Below, piece after piece: positions 49,372 through 61,700 of a DNA stretch of 64,000 nucleotides. This DNA comes from Megalopta genalis (taxonomy: Eukaryota; Arthropoda; Insecta; Hymenoptera; Halictidae). The notes under the pieces are model-generated. The model made no database searches, was not told the origin of the DNA, and saw nothing but the letters and a program-made list of their open reading frames with translations. The stretch covers positions 4,936,814 to 5,000,813 of the forward strand of contig NC_135018.1 of NCBI RefSeq assembly GCF_051020955.1, given 5' to 3'. The translations under genes were made by a program, and so were the position numbers. Every line of letters begins with the position of its first letter. Position 1 is the first letter of the stretch.

Positions 49372-51130
49372 CCAATTAGATTGTATGTTTCTTTTTTATA
49401 CATGAACCGTAAATTCCATTGTTATATCATCAGAATTAATGAAGTTTTAGCATACTTAGTAAGGCTAATATACGTTTTACTACTAGGTAACATATACTTT
49501 CTTTTGTTTCATTATTTTCAGATTCGCATTGTTTACCATCTAATGAAAATAAAAGATCACAAAAAGTTGCTGGAAAATTCTCCACATGAAGAAGTTTCTA
49601 TGGAATTTAATGAAAAGTTTCCACCTAATTTATCGTTCACTTACGAGTAGAAATGGCTGCACATCTGCACCCGCCTACGTCTGACGTTATAACTTCTGTA
49701 ATTATCGAATTTCTGTATGACAGAACTCTATGACAATCTTAATGTTAACTGTCTGGTTAAACGATTTGATCAGAAAATACATATTTTCTGTGCTATAGTT
49801 TGTTTAGATAGTTTGTTTGTAAATCCACAGGATCTACATAATTGCAGAGAAATTTCAAAGTTGTTTCTTTTTAGTTTAAATTACCTAAAAATTAAAGCTG
49901 GAGAAATGCACTATACGATCAAATGGAAAACGCACTATGGAATGAGTGTTGTCTAGTTGGAACTTCTTACATATCAGAAGTGAGATCGCACCACGTTCTA
50001 GTAAGCACACTAATCTCGTGGTGCGAAATCATATGAGCTTGTCCAGAAGTAAATTGTGATTTTTAGACATGATAAAGTTGTACATCTTTGCATAAAATAA
50101 ATTTATTTTATCAAAATAAAGTTAATTAAGTCAATATTCTGTGTGTTCTGTTTAAATAAAGATAACGTGCGTTATCTTTGTTTCATTATTCTTTATCGTG
50201 TTATTACTGAAATCTAAGGTCTCCGAGTTTATATCGCCCTTGTCACACGAAAGATTATTTCATTCTAGTATAATTACTCTAGCTTCTGAAATGTTAACTA
50301 TGATGCACATGGCCGAACGTTATCGTATAAGAGAATTAGACCATTTCGTATCACTTGAATTGGTCGTTTATTACGCACTTTTTGTCCGCGTTTCGTCCTG
50401 TCGTGGCAATACTTCACTGTCGTAATAGTTTCGTCCCCGTTTAAGGACTTGTGGTGGATAACATCTGTTCACGAGGATCATAAGAAACTGGACTTTTTAT
50501 CGACGTAACAATTGTGGACATCTGTTCACTTCCGTTTATCTTGTTAGAGATTATACAATTACACAAGATTACACAACATACAATATACAAGATTATACAA
50601 CAACAGTATGAATTGTTTTTGCAAACATCTATGAACCACTTCATCACTTGCATATAGTATACAAACAAAAAATATGTAAACATAGAAACATCCTCCTATG
50701 ACGTACTATCATTCAAATCACTAGATTCTAAACAATTGATTTATAATCAATGAAAACAAAATTTTTTTAAAGAGCCAAATTCGCTAAATTTTTCTTTCTT
50801 TTCTTTTTCTTTCTTTTATTCTTTTATTTCTTTTCTCTAAACATTTACTTCTTTTCTTAATCACTTCAATGAATTGAAAATAGTATAACAATATCTTTAA
50901 ATTTCGTAAATGTTCTTATTCTGTTGCATTCGGTGTACGCGTGTGTTTCATAAATGCATACAATTCGCAGTCTAGTTATTAGCAATCGTTCTTCGAGCTA
51001 CACAATTACGGTTTTACACTAGCAGAGTTTCATGTTCGATACATTAGTGCAGTATTGCGCGGGTAAGTGACTCTCCAGTAAATATGACTGTCGGTAATGA
51101 AAATTAGAATGAAACCAAAGAACCATACAT
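49372..51130. other. AT-rich stretch, no supported gene
   Basis: A plus-strand frame (49522-49650), preceded by an acceptor-like TTATTTTCAG and ending in LSFTYE, could be a terminal exon but matches nothing I know. A perfect 10-bp stem TCGCACCACG/CGTGGTGCGA with a 21-nt loop lies at 49986-50026. A TTTCT-rich run lies at 50791-50836. Confidence 0.35.
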
Positions 51131-51157
51131 CCCTTTCTCTCTCACCTCTCTGTCTGT

Positions 51158-51215
<58 letters not shown>

Positions 51216-51216
51216 A
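51131..51216. repeat. (CT)n microsatellite
   Basis: An imperfect CT repeat, interrupted by CCTCTCTGTCTGTTTTTCCC and a later CCC. The ORFs made only of Ser/Leu or Arg/Glu across it are artefacts of the repeat. Confidence 0.95.
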
Positions 51217-53084
51217 TCGTCGTGTGCTACCGCTCCTGTCTCCCAAAGCAATATACGACACATGCATAATTGCATATTACGTGGTTTGATATAATGTAGC
51301 ATGTATTGGAGTACACTGCAACCACTTATATTTGTACCAAGTCCCCCTAAAGTGTGTCATTTATAACCATATAGTTGTATGCTGCGCCCATTGAATTATG
51401 CAATATTACGGGAAATGTAACGTTACATTGCAATAGGAAAGTACAGCACTTATGTCAGACATATAACCACCTGTTTCAAAATTATTTAATTAATAAAATT
51501 TTCAATTAGAATCGTTTTTAATGCAATTGTCATACATGTCATCGTTATGTCCATTTACGAGATAATACATACATGGAATCTGGATACATTAATTTTGATA
51601 AGATTTATAGGACAGATGGTTCTTAGAAATACATTTGACACATAGCTTTTTCTATCGATGATCTGTTTTACAGGGCTGGAAATGACCTTCAAATTTGGGA
51701 ATGAAAGTTGTATTTTTATAAATAGACAGTGAAAATCTTGTTCAGAATGTGCGCTTTTAAAATATCGAACATTTTAACATTTTTGGATAAATTCTATTAG
51801 ATTAAGTATATTTTCATTGGTCGTTTCACGTATTTATCTCACTTCACCTTACATTACACTTTTAGAAAAAGCTATAATTATCAAAAAATGCTAGAATTCT
51901 ATTGAGCAGCTTATTTACGATACTATCATACGTCGCATTAAATAACTACTATATTAACAAGCATGCAGCTGAAGTCTTCGTTCACTGAACAGTATGAAAG
52001 TATGGTTGTCGCATACGATACAATAAATTTGCGCGGAATGGGTCATGTTCAAATAAAAATCAAATTAGCAAAGCTACGAAGCCAAGCAGTGGTGTTTTAG
52101 AAGTCACCCGGTTGATGTAGGTGAGAAGAAAACTCGTGGCTTGAGGAGATTCCCAGGAGCACAATATAAAGCATCCGGAATAGCGTTCAATGTAGAGTAA
52201 AAAGATCCGTGGGCCACTAAAAGATCGTTTACGGCCCTTCCGAGCCTTTTATTACCTTAGAGGACTGCGGAAAATTATTAATTCCCTTAGAAATTAATAT
52301 TTCCCGCGACTCGTAAGTTCTACACTTTTTTCTACGAGGTCATTGCACATAATTACGTATTGCAGAATGAATTGGTAGCAGAATAGGTTAGGAAGCGATC
52401 ATAGTTCTCGAATAAATCGATTGTCATTTGTAGATAAAACATTAATCTAATTAATAATCATTACTAAATATTATTTACCACGTGCCTTTTTAGAAAGTAA
52501 TAAACCATAGAGTAATACCAAGTAAGAGAGTAAAACCAAGTGATAAACCAAGCTTTAAAGAGTAAATATAGATTTGATAGCGCACTAGAATGTTTTATAA
52601 AATTAAAATAGTTTAAATATCGCCAACAATCGAGAATCGGAAATTTAGCGCCCAAGTACTTTTTGATGCCATTGTACGGTCTTCATACCATCGATAATGT
52701 TGATAAAAATCTATGTGATTTTCAATAGGTAGGAAAGCTCTGCTGCGCTCATTAGGAATAATGAATGAAACAATAGGTTTGACGGTTCACCGGTTTATTC
52801 GTTATGCACGATCTGACGTACTCTATAATGATGTTCAGATGATCCGCTTGCGTGAAGATCATTGATTAATGGAAACGAACATCGCACAATTGTTGATATA
52901 CTTAACACCATTTGACATCGTTGGATGTCAGTGAAGACAGATCTACCAAAAGGAGGACGGGCATGTATAATTTATGTATGTATTCGTGACAAATTTGTTT
53001 CTTGAGGTAACAAATCGATTCAACATTTCATCCAATGGACCGTATCATTTTTAGAACAGTGATAATCGATGTCTGTTTGTTTCT
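51217..53084. other. AT-rich non-coding stretch
   Basis: Nothing recognisable. There is a slightly GC-richer patch at about 52080-52320. Confidence 0.4.
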
Positions 53085-53120
53085 CCCCTTTATTTATACA
53101 TAAATCCGTTAATCAGTGAC

Positions 53121-53268
53121 TGTATTTATTCGGTAGTTATCGGTTTTAATTAATAAAATTTTTAATCGATGCATTTATTTACCTTATATTTATCGACTTT
53201 TACTAATAAAATTTTTAATTAGCGACTTTATTTTCCTGTTATTTATTGGCGTTTACTAAAAATGATAA
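53121..53268. repeat. Degenerate AT-rich tandem repeat, period about 50-55 bp
   Basis: Three diverged units share (T)TTTATT, TTATCG(G/A)(T/C)TTTTA and TAATAAAATTTTTAATT, for example at 53121, 53170 and 53226. A fourth, weaker unit may precede them from about 53085. Confidence 0.6.
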
Positions 53269-54950
53269 AAGAATGTAGGATATTTTTTATGGTTTAATCT
53301 ACCTGTCCTGTACGTACTACTGTGTTTTATGTGAATGTACAGGATAGGACAATAGTCTTCTTTCTTTTGTACACATATAGTTATTTATTTAATGTTATTA
53401 TTGACTTTAAATAAATTTGTTCTTCATCTTGTCATGTAAGTCTTTTTAACAAAAACTTGTTTTTATTCAAATTGTTAACTGGACATGACTTTTTAATACC
53501 TTTGCTTGCAATTTATATTTCAAAATACTGTTCAACATTTGTTAGTTTAAAAGAGAATTCGAAACGCATTTTCTTTATATGTATTGCAAAAAACGTTGGG
53601 AACGCGGTTGTTAAAGAAAACACTAAGGAACATCTCTTACAACATACAAAGACAAATCTGTAAGTCGTCTCAACGAAAAATTCGAGTACAAGGGAAGGAC
53701 TCTGGAATATTGAAACGTGGTTTCACAAGCTGAGCAAGGTGGCTTATAGAAGGGAAAGGTGAAGCACATTGTAAAACGCACGTTTAAAAAATTTATGAAA
53801 GCTTGATATTTAAGGATAATTATACTCGCATTACGTGGGTCTTTACTGATGAGCTTTACAAAATATGCGGAGAATTTACGAGCATTAAGCTTGAACGCAA
53901 ATGTCTAAAGAATTTAATAAATGATGCAAAAACGAGTACAAAAAGTGAAAAAATTTTAGAATTCAATCTTGGATTTCAGGAAGTCTACCTACAGCTGGAA
54001 ACTTGCCATGAAGTTTTAATTTTGCAGTGTATGAATGTCGATTGAAAAATGTAACACGCAAGAGGAATTGACTGTAAATATTTGATATAAAAAAGAGAAA
54101 AACTTGTGAATACAAAATTTGAATTACATATAAAATTTGAAATCTATGTAGAATAGTTAATGAAAAGATTAAACCAAAATTAATGTTACCATACGGATGA
54201 GAACGTTTTGCTATATTATTTAGTGGATGTTGAAACTAAATATTTCCAATAGTGGCAATGGCAAATTTATGCGTGCAAACGAAAAAGAAATTAATTATTC
54301 AATGTTAGACTTAAATTTAGTTTTTGGGTAACTTAATTTAATTTACTGGTGGTTAATGTCTGTCTTTTTCTAGCTAATGTAATCTGATCTAGAGAAGAAA
54401 CAAACTTGTTGATGCTCGCGACATCGAGGTATGTAATGGTAAAGTGATTGAAATATTCCTCTATAGCTAAGAGCTTAACATAGATATCGTAAAATTTAAC
54501 AACTTACATTTCCACTCAGGCTCGAAATTTTGACGCATTCGAAAGATTTGAATATTATTCTGATTCAGTTTGACAAACTTTGCTGGAACTATTGAAACAG
54601 ACTGTGATATTAATGCCAAGATAAGTAGGGCAAACATGAATATAAACTTTTATCACGGGTTTGGTCAATGAATTGAATCCTGCAATTATATCTACCTTAT
54701 AGAATTGTGTAATAGTGTAGGGATTATATCAAAAGTGTGGAATTCATGCATTTATAACAAAAGTAAGTACGTAAAATATAAAATACTAGAAGCATTTAGA
54801 CAATTTAAAAATACAATTATCTTAGTCAATTTATTATAATTATACAAAATAAAAAATTCTGCTTAACTCCTGGGCTTTGTAATTGATACAACAAAGTTTG
54901 CATAAAAGTCTGTAGTGTAATTATATAACTACAATGACATATGATTAAAA
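53269..54950. other. AT-rich non-coding stretch
   Basis: Open frames at 53457-53663 and 53803-54045 show no recognisable motif. No splice-supported gene is seen. Confidence 0.4.
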
Positions 54951-55075
54951 GTGAGATTTAAATAAAGTATTCAGACATTTTTTAAAATTAAATAATTTTC
55001 TTAAACCTGGATTAAATGATTTGAATTTTTTTGGAGATGTTTGTTAGAGGGACTAGTTTAATGGACAATGACTAA
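54951..55075 (-). repeat. Tc1-like MITE end (copy D, inverted)
   Basis: In reverse complement it reads CCCTCTAACAAACATCTCC, AAAAAAATTCAAATCATTTA and then TGTCTGAATACTTTATTTAA. This is the same order as copies A-C ending in TCACTGTA. It is truncated near the terminus. Confidence 0.55.
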
Positions 55076-57560
55076 TGACAAAAGGACAATGACAAAAGAA
55101 TAAAGAGACTGATGTTTTTCATGTTATCATCACTGAGAACAAGCCTTTAACAAACATTCTCACATTATAAGTTTCCGTGACAATAAAAAATAAAAATTGT
55201 TTAAACGTAAACCTTTTTGTATGAAAGGTGTAGATATTTTGTTCATTAATATTTAAAAAGTTTTCAATGTTATTGAAATTTAATTCCACGTTTATTTATT
55301 GTATTTATATAGATAGAATCATTTTTAATTAACAATTTCGAATAATTAATTTCCATGAAACGTGAAGATAGTGAAGACCGGGGGCCGGGGGAACAAAAGC
55401 AAATGTTTCGAAATTCGATATGTGAAATATCAAAAATAAATATTTTAGGGAAATGTATGAATATTAATCATGAGTCATTTATTGCTAGGGTATGAAGTTT
55501 TGATAAAGATAAAAATGGAAATGAACTAGTTTGTGTGGAAATAGATGTTCATTAAAATAATTTGTGTACGTTAGCTGTATAATTGACACGAAATATATGT
55601 GCATATATAATGTTATTATATAATAACGTTATCAGTATAAGAATATTTTCATATTTTCCACTCCACTTTTGAAGACCTTTCTAATTATGTCTAAATATGA
55701 TACAGAAACTCATTATTATGGTAACTTTTGTATAAATAACAGCCGTGTGGATTTTCTCATATTTCATTTAGTTGAGCACGAGGAGAAAGCTTTTTAAAAT
55801 ATGTTGTGAATTGACGTTGCGATGCAGAGAAATTGACGCGCCGCGGATTTATGAACCCTTCTGGGGTTGTAATGCTCGGATTGAATCGATCGCGGACGCG
55901 TTTTGATTCCTGTATCGCTGATTAATTGCCCACCAAATTGATCTTAGGCAATGGGATCCGATCGGTGGGCGGTGGTTGCGCATACAATTATTTTATAATT
56001 ATATGTCTTCGTCTGTTGAGGGAAGGTTGTCCTGAACGATGGACTGTTTTCGAATACGGCTGATGTAAGAGTTTACGAAACGTGTGATGCGACTCTTTAC
56101 TCAGGTCCATCGCGAGACCGTCGAAAGAAGATTTATGTAATTCAAGATTAGTATACATATAATATATGTACATACAATGATTAAACAAACGGTACTTATA
56201 AGATTAATGCCAATATTACTTTATTTTGTTACACTGTCCCATTCATGAATATGTACTCTTGTTCAATTTAATACAATCTAATTGATGAAGAAGACAAAAT
56301 GCACTTTTGAAAAGATTTAAGAATAAAACAAGTAAACGTATGTAAAACTCACATTGACACTATGCACTCTTATAGTAAAAGAAATGATTTTTCGAATGTT
56401 TCATTTTCGATGTTGAGTATCACGATGATGCCAGCCTACATGATGCACTTATCGTCCGGGAGGAGTAGCGTGTTAATGTACTTGTAAAATCGCGTGAAAC
56501 GGTCGCATAAATTATAGAGGTGAATTTCATAGGTCATTGCGTAACATGTTGGCATGAATAATCCCAAGAAGACGCATAAGACTGCTGCGTGAACTCGGCG
56601 AAAACCGAAGTTCCCTTGTTCCCATTTAGTTGACGAGCTATTTTGCGAATAATATGGCTTTCAACGAGGTTTTCGAATTTCAGACGGAGAGAGCTTATTT
56701 ACCGAACAAGAAAAATGCGCTGAGGAGCATCAAAGCGGATCAAAGCGATCTATAGCTGACATTTTTCTCCAGAACCTAGTCCCCTTGGAAGAATTTTATA
56801 ACGTTGCGCACCACCGAGTCCGAAGGCACGTTGATCGTCCATGCTCGCCTGTAACTTTGTCCAGCAGTGTATATTTTCCAAACGTGAAAAACTCTGCACA
56901 GGCGACATCGACGTGTCGCTGTTTATCGAGCCCTGTTTGTCAACTGTCCTCATTTACTTTTTAAATCAACCGATCGCGCACGCTGTAGCATCGATTTCTG
57001 TGCGATATAGGGCTGGCCACGCTTGCAAAAAATTACCATTTACTGGCGATGCGATCAGTTCAAACACCATCAACACTCATACGTGAGTCGATCGTTTTCT
57101 GGAATTCCGAATCGAATGTTTCATCTATTTCTTGTCATTTCCAATTGCGGGTCCAAGAGAAAAAATCGGTATACTTTTTTTTATGAAGGTACACAGTAAG
57201 ATCTGCTATTATCGATAAGGTATTTTTAAAGTACAGCGGCGTATCCCACAACGAATGGCCTTACAATCAACGAATGCTACGGCAAACAGTTTTTCTCATT
57301 AAATGAAAGTGCTACAACGAGCGCGGAGAAATACAATCTGCCGTTGCGCCGATTGTCACATTCCGCCTTCGTTGTCATAATAAAGAAACAACTTACGATC
57401 GGAATCTGTCAATAACAGTCGTAAATAGCAGTTATTAAAAATAAATTTAAATATAACAAGTTAAGTTTTTACAGTATGTATATTTGTACGATATACAAAA
57501 CGCAATTTTTAAGTTTTCGTTATAGCCTCACATGAGAAGTTAAAATACTTGAATTTTCTA
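55076..57560. other. Non-coding stretch
   Basis: AT-rich to 55780, then patches of higher GC (55800-55980 and 56400-57080) with short ORFs on both strands and no recognisable content. Confidence 0.35.
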
Positions 57561-57722
57561 GTTTTATGTCATTCCAAGTAATAGCAAAATTAAACAAAAG
57601 TATTTTAGTCATTGCCTAGCAGGCCAGTTCTTCTACCTAAAAAAAATCAAGACATTTCGACCAATTTTAAAAAAGTTATTGCGTTTTAAAAAGCATCCGA
57701 ATACTTTCGCGTCTCACTGTAC
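57561..57722 (+). repeat. Tc1-like MITE 3' end (copy C)
   Basis: CCAATTTTAAAAAAGTTATT, then CATCCGAATACTTTCGCG, then TCTCACTGTA: the best-preserved terminus of this family in the window. Confidence 0.65.
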
Positions 57723-57884
57723 ATATGTATCTGAATATCAATGTATCCTATAACGGATTGATGTTACAAAGAACGAGGTTCTATAACGAATTGATTCGTT
57801 ATGAGATACTAATACTAGCATACTCTAGTTATTTACTAAAATAAAATCGATTTCGGTCCTAATCCTCCGCACTTTACATCTCTA

Positions 57885-58150
57885 TACAGGGTGGGTCGGA
57901 ATTCGTAGTACACAGAGAACAGAGGGTGATTCTACGTGAAAAAATAAGAAATATATGCATTTGGGAGAAGTAAAGGGAAGAAATAAATTTTCGACAAAAT
58001 GCACTTTAAAGTTTGTTCATCATTGTAAAGGACGAACATTCACAATGATGGAAACATTCCGTTTACTATTGTCCGTTGCTCAGAAGAAGTCTGCTGAGAA
58101 GAGTCTCCATCAACCTACCCATGTTAACGCTCTCGCAGAAGTAGGGTAAA
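57885..58150 (+). repeat. Dispersed repeat copy 2 (empty piggyBac site)
   Basis: It begins TACAGGGTGGGTCGGAATTC after TA (57883-57884), like a Tc1/mariner-type terminus. It contains CTACGTGAAAAAATAAGAAA, then GCACTTTAAAGTTTGTTCAT, then AATGATGGAAACATTCCGTT, matching 44435-44945. The TTAA within ACTTTAAAG (around 58001-58004) is uninterrupted here. Confidence 0.75.
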
Positions 58151-58285
58151 CGCGTTTTCCTTATTAGCAGAAATGAGCCCCAAATTAGCCACAACACCGA
58201 ATTTCCACGAAACAAGGGACACAAGTTCGGCCGAATAAAAACAAACAACACTTCTTGACTCTCGTCGGCTAGGAGAAAATCAGAT

Positions 58286-58349
58286 GCGTGTGCTTGCGCT
58301 TTGTGCGTGTACGTGTGTGCGTGTACGGGCGCGCGTGCGCGTGTGTGTA
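58286..58349. repeat. (GT)n-rich simple repeat
   Basis: Imperfect GTGCGTGT/CGTGTGTG repeats, mixed with CG dinucleotides. Confidence 0.85.
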
Positions 58350-58459
58350 CCATTTATGTGGCGTAGAACAATCGGGATAAAGGGAAACAGACGCAACAAA
58401 ATACAAGATGCAAGAGTGTTGACTTATCCCTAAAGTATTAACTCCAGATTCTTGATTAA

Positions 58460-58700
58460 CACGTTCCGTGCCACGTGTACCATCGATGGTACACGCTTGC
58501 ATGTTTACTTAGTGAACTGAACAAATTGTTTACAAGAAATTTAGAACCGAAGAATCAATTTCCACCGCAAGAATGGGCGTTGATAAGTTTTTGTTACGTT
58601 GGTATGTGTACGAGAATTAATAATTGCACGTAATACATCAAGTTTTAGTAAAATATCGAAGTGTGAAGATTCGAGCAAAAAAAGCTCGACACGGAACGTG
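58460..58700. mobile_element. piggyBac-like MITE
   Basis: The ends CACGTTCCGTG and CACGGAACGTG are perfect inverted repeats, bordered by TTAA (58456-58459 and 58701-58704). Directly inside the left end is a 22-bp perfect palindrome, positions 58474-58495, centred on ATCGAT. The terminal repeat resembles that of the element at 10939 (CACGTTGACTGCCACG). It has no ORF. Confidence 0.85.
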
Positions 58701-58704
58701 TTAA

Positions 58705-61700
58705 TCTTTCATTGAATTATCATCATAATACATAATGATGTATGTGATATCATATCATATGATATCTTACGACTACGTTATTGGTTAAGTTACGAGCTGA
58801 GTTAATAATAATGTATGTATCATGTCCACGTTATTTCTCGTTGATATTTCTAACTGTGTTTGAAACTTTCCCTCTAGATATTGTTACAAGGAGTGGTAGC
58901 TCTGTTCTAGACTGTTTTCGAGGAAGGATTAGCCCTAAATATGTATATGTATTCCAATATGTGTCATAATGAACAGGTGTTGTAACGCCCATGGTTCTAA
59001 AATTAATTACATGTACTCCGTTCAAGCATATTTCACCACGTATTATCAAGTGTTCTCGTATTCTAATCGTAATGTATCTTTTTGTACATAATTGTGTGTT
59101 TCTAGAAAGCTGCCATGTAGTTGTCTATCATAGTTGTCTTCGAATTAATAAACGTATTAGCGTTTTATTTATTCGAAGAGATCTTATGCTTACATAATTG
59201 ATCATAAAGTGGCGCCGTTGAATGTTATTGATGAGAGATTTGTGGAGTCCTGTTACTATCTATGTAGTCTGATTACTAGAATCATGTGACCACTAGAATT
59301 ATGTGTAACTTTACCTTGCATTAACGCGAGACAAATTTTCGTCGGATATTATTGTATGTGGGTAATAGTAATACACACGGACACAGACAGTGTACACGAT
59401 ACTTCTACATATATGTTCATTATTGAAGAATAATTATGCTTATTAATGACAAATAATTTATTTGTTTGATTTAATACGAAGCAGTTTCAAAATAACTATC
59501 TCATTGAAATTAGATTCTTTTCTAATTTTGTATAAAAAAAATTCTCGCGCGGATTAAACCAATTTTCTCTTAATAAATATCGTAAAATCTTTAGTATGTT
59601 TCTATTGGTATTGCAGAATGTACTTTCTCGACTTATTATTATTAAAATTATTACCGAAGCACAATATATTGATTTACGGTGTAGCAAAATTTGATGAAGC
59701 TTTTTATAATCGCGCAATTATAGCCGGAGAAATAGGTTAGTTAATAGGCTCTTATGATACATTTAGCAAATAATTGAAATTAATGACCACATTTTTTATA
59801 CACAAATCATATGAATTGTGTATTTCATCATTGTAGAAATTGTTCAATATTTAAACAATATAGAATATGAATTGATTAGGAAAGGACTAAACGTGATGAA
59901 ATCAGGAAATATCGCGTACCGTATCTACAACTAGGATTACAACTACTTCACTCAATTCTACAACTCGTAACGCTCCTCACTCGACGACTCTTGAACACAC
60001 TCTGTCCACTCCCAACACGCTCCTTCGACACACTGCCTGCCTTTTCCAAAAACGTGACAATCGCATTCGCCGGCTCTCCGTCGCCAAGGGTTTTTTCCCA
60101 TCTGACCCCCGGCCTTCGCCAACGTTTCTCTTTTATTGCCTACCTTAAATACAAAGTCTTAAAACTACGGTCTCCTAAGCCTAACACTCCTCCTCGTCCT
60201 AAACGTACCCACTAAATTACGATACTTACATCATTATCATCATAAGAATGATGTTCAATAACAACAATTATCATTTCATTATTATAATTATTAATTTCAA
60301 TTATTCAATAATATTATTCAATATTCAGAAAGTTTAAAAAAGGGAAATATAAAAAATTCGTTTTAACAAGAATAAAAAGAAACTTGTTCACTCGATCTGA
60401 CATCTCTTGACTTTTGCTGATGTGGTGCATTAAAAAATAATTATGTTTTTTTAATTTTTGTAACGAATTACGGTTTCTCTGAAACTAATATTTGTCTGAA
60501 GTATGTATAACTATGTTGCTGTAACAGATCTTGTCTTTTTCACTCTTATATTATTAACCGAATCGCGTTATTTCTCGTGTCTAATAGTGCGGCAGATAAT
60601 GTGCTAATTTCGTCCCCGACTGACTGTGAGCAACGTACTACCGTTAACGCACTTTATCGTTTCTTCGCTCTTCTTTAACGGTTACATGCGATTGAAAAAA
60701 AGTTTACTTTCAGAAAAAAGAACTTTCACGGGGGACAAGTTCCTCCCGTGTACAACTTTTCGATTTCAAACGTGACCAGTATATTACACACCGAAGGTAT
60801 TCAACAGCACATCTTTCGGGTCCGTTCAGTTTGTGTTTCGAAAAACTTCGGAACTGCTGGAACTTCTAACAGAACACCTTGATTGTCACGCCTCGTCCGC
60901 AGGTCGAACGCAGTTTTAAACATTTCATGTCTCTGTTAAACTGAAGCTATGCACGTAAGCCCGGGCGCATCGAAACTATGGACACCGAACTAGAAAAATT
61001 TCGTTGCGAATTGTTTGTCCGATGCGAAAGTTGGACGAAGTGAAACGCGGAAATAGAAAATTCAGTCGAATAGAAACTAACTTCTGCACCATAGTTCGAT
61101 CGTTTTCAATTTTTACACTGTTCCGTTCCCAAAATATTATACATATACTAGTTGACCCACCCAATGGTTTCGTTTAATTAGGCAAGTTTCAAAAATATCG
61201 GTTTCGTATAATGAAGAATTAATGTTATTCCGTTATTAAAAGTCGGTAACGCGTGAAATATTTTATGCATCGAACCGAGAAATTTTGGCTGGAAAGTTTG
61301 AAATATCTCGCGAGATATTTGGTGTTCTTGATAAATCTTGTGTTTCATGGCTTTCCACATCCATGCAAATTTTATTTGAGTTGTTTTAATAAAACTGCAG
61401 CGTATACTTGCATGAATTTAAAATTGCCTGTGTTAAATAATATGAGAGTTGAACGCGATCCGTGTATTGTACATTCCTGTTAGGCAGCGTGCGAGTAATG
61501 CATGAGAGCCAGGGGCATTCTTAACGTCTACTTATCGAGCAGCCTCTACGATAATTACACATTTATAGTTTTACTTTCAAAGCATGTTATTTAATCTGTT
61601 AATGTAACGTTTCAACAACAGTTTTTTTACGGTAAATTTACGTTATTGAATTTTCTTGATCACATTGCGGTTCAAAATTATGTTCGATAATTTTCTCACC

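Noticed and set aside
51030..51302. ORFs on both strands across the (CT)n tract
   Set aside because: They are products of the microsatellite, giving only Ser/Leu or Arg/Glu runs.
57011..57030. TAGGGCTGGCCACGCTTG as a hAT-type terminus
   Set aside because: Single occurrence with no partner end or target duplication.
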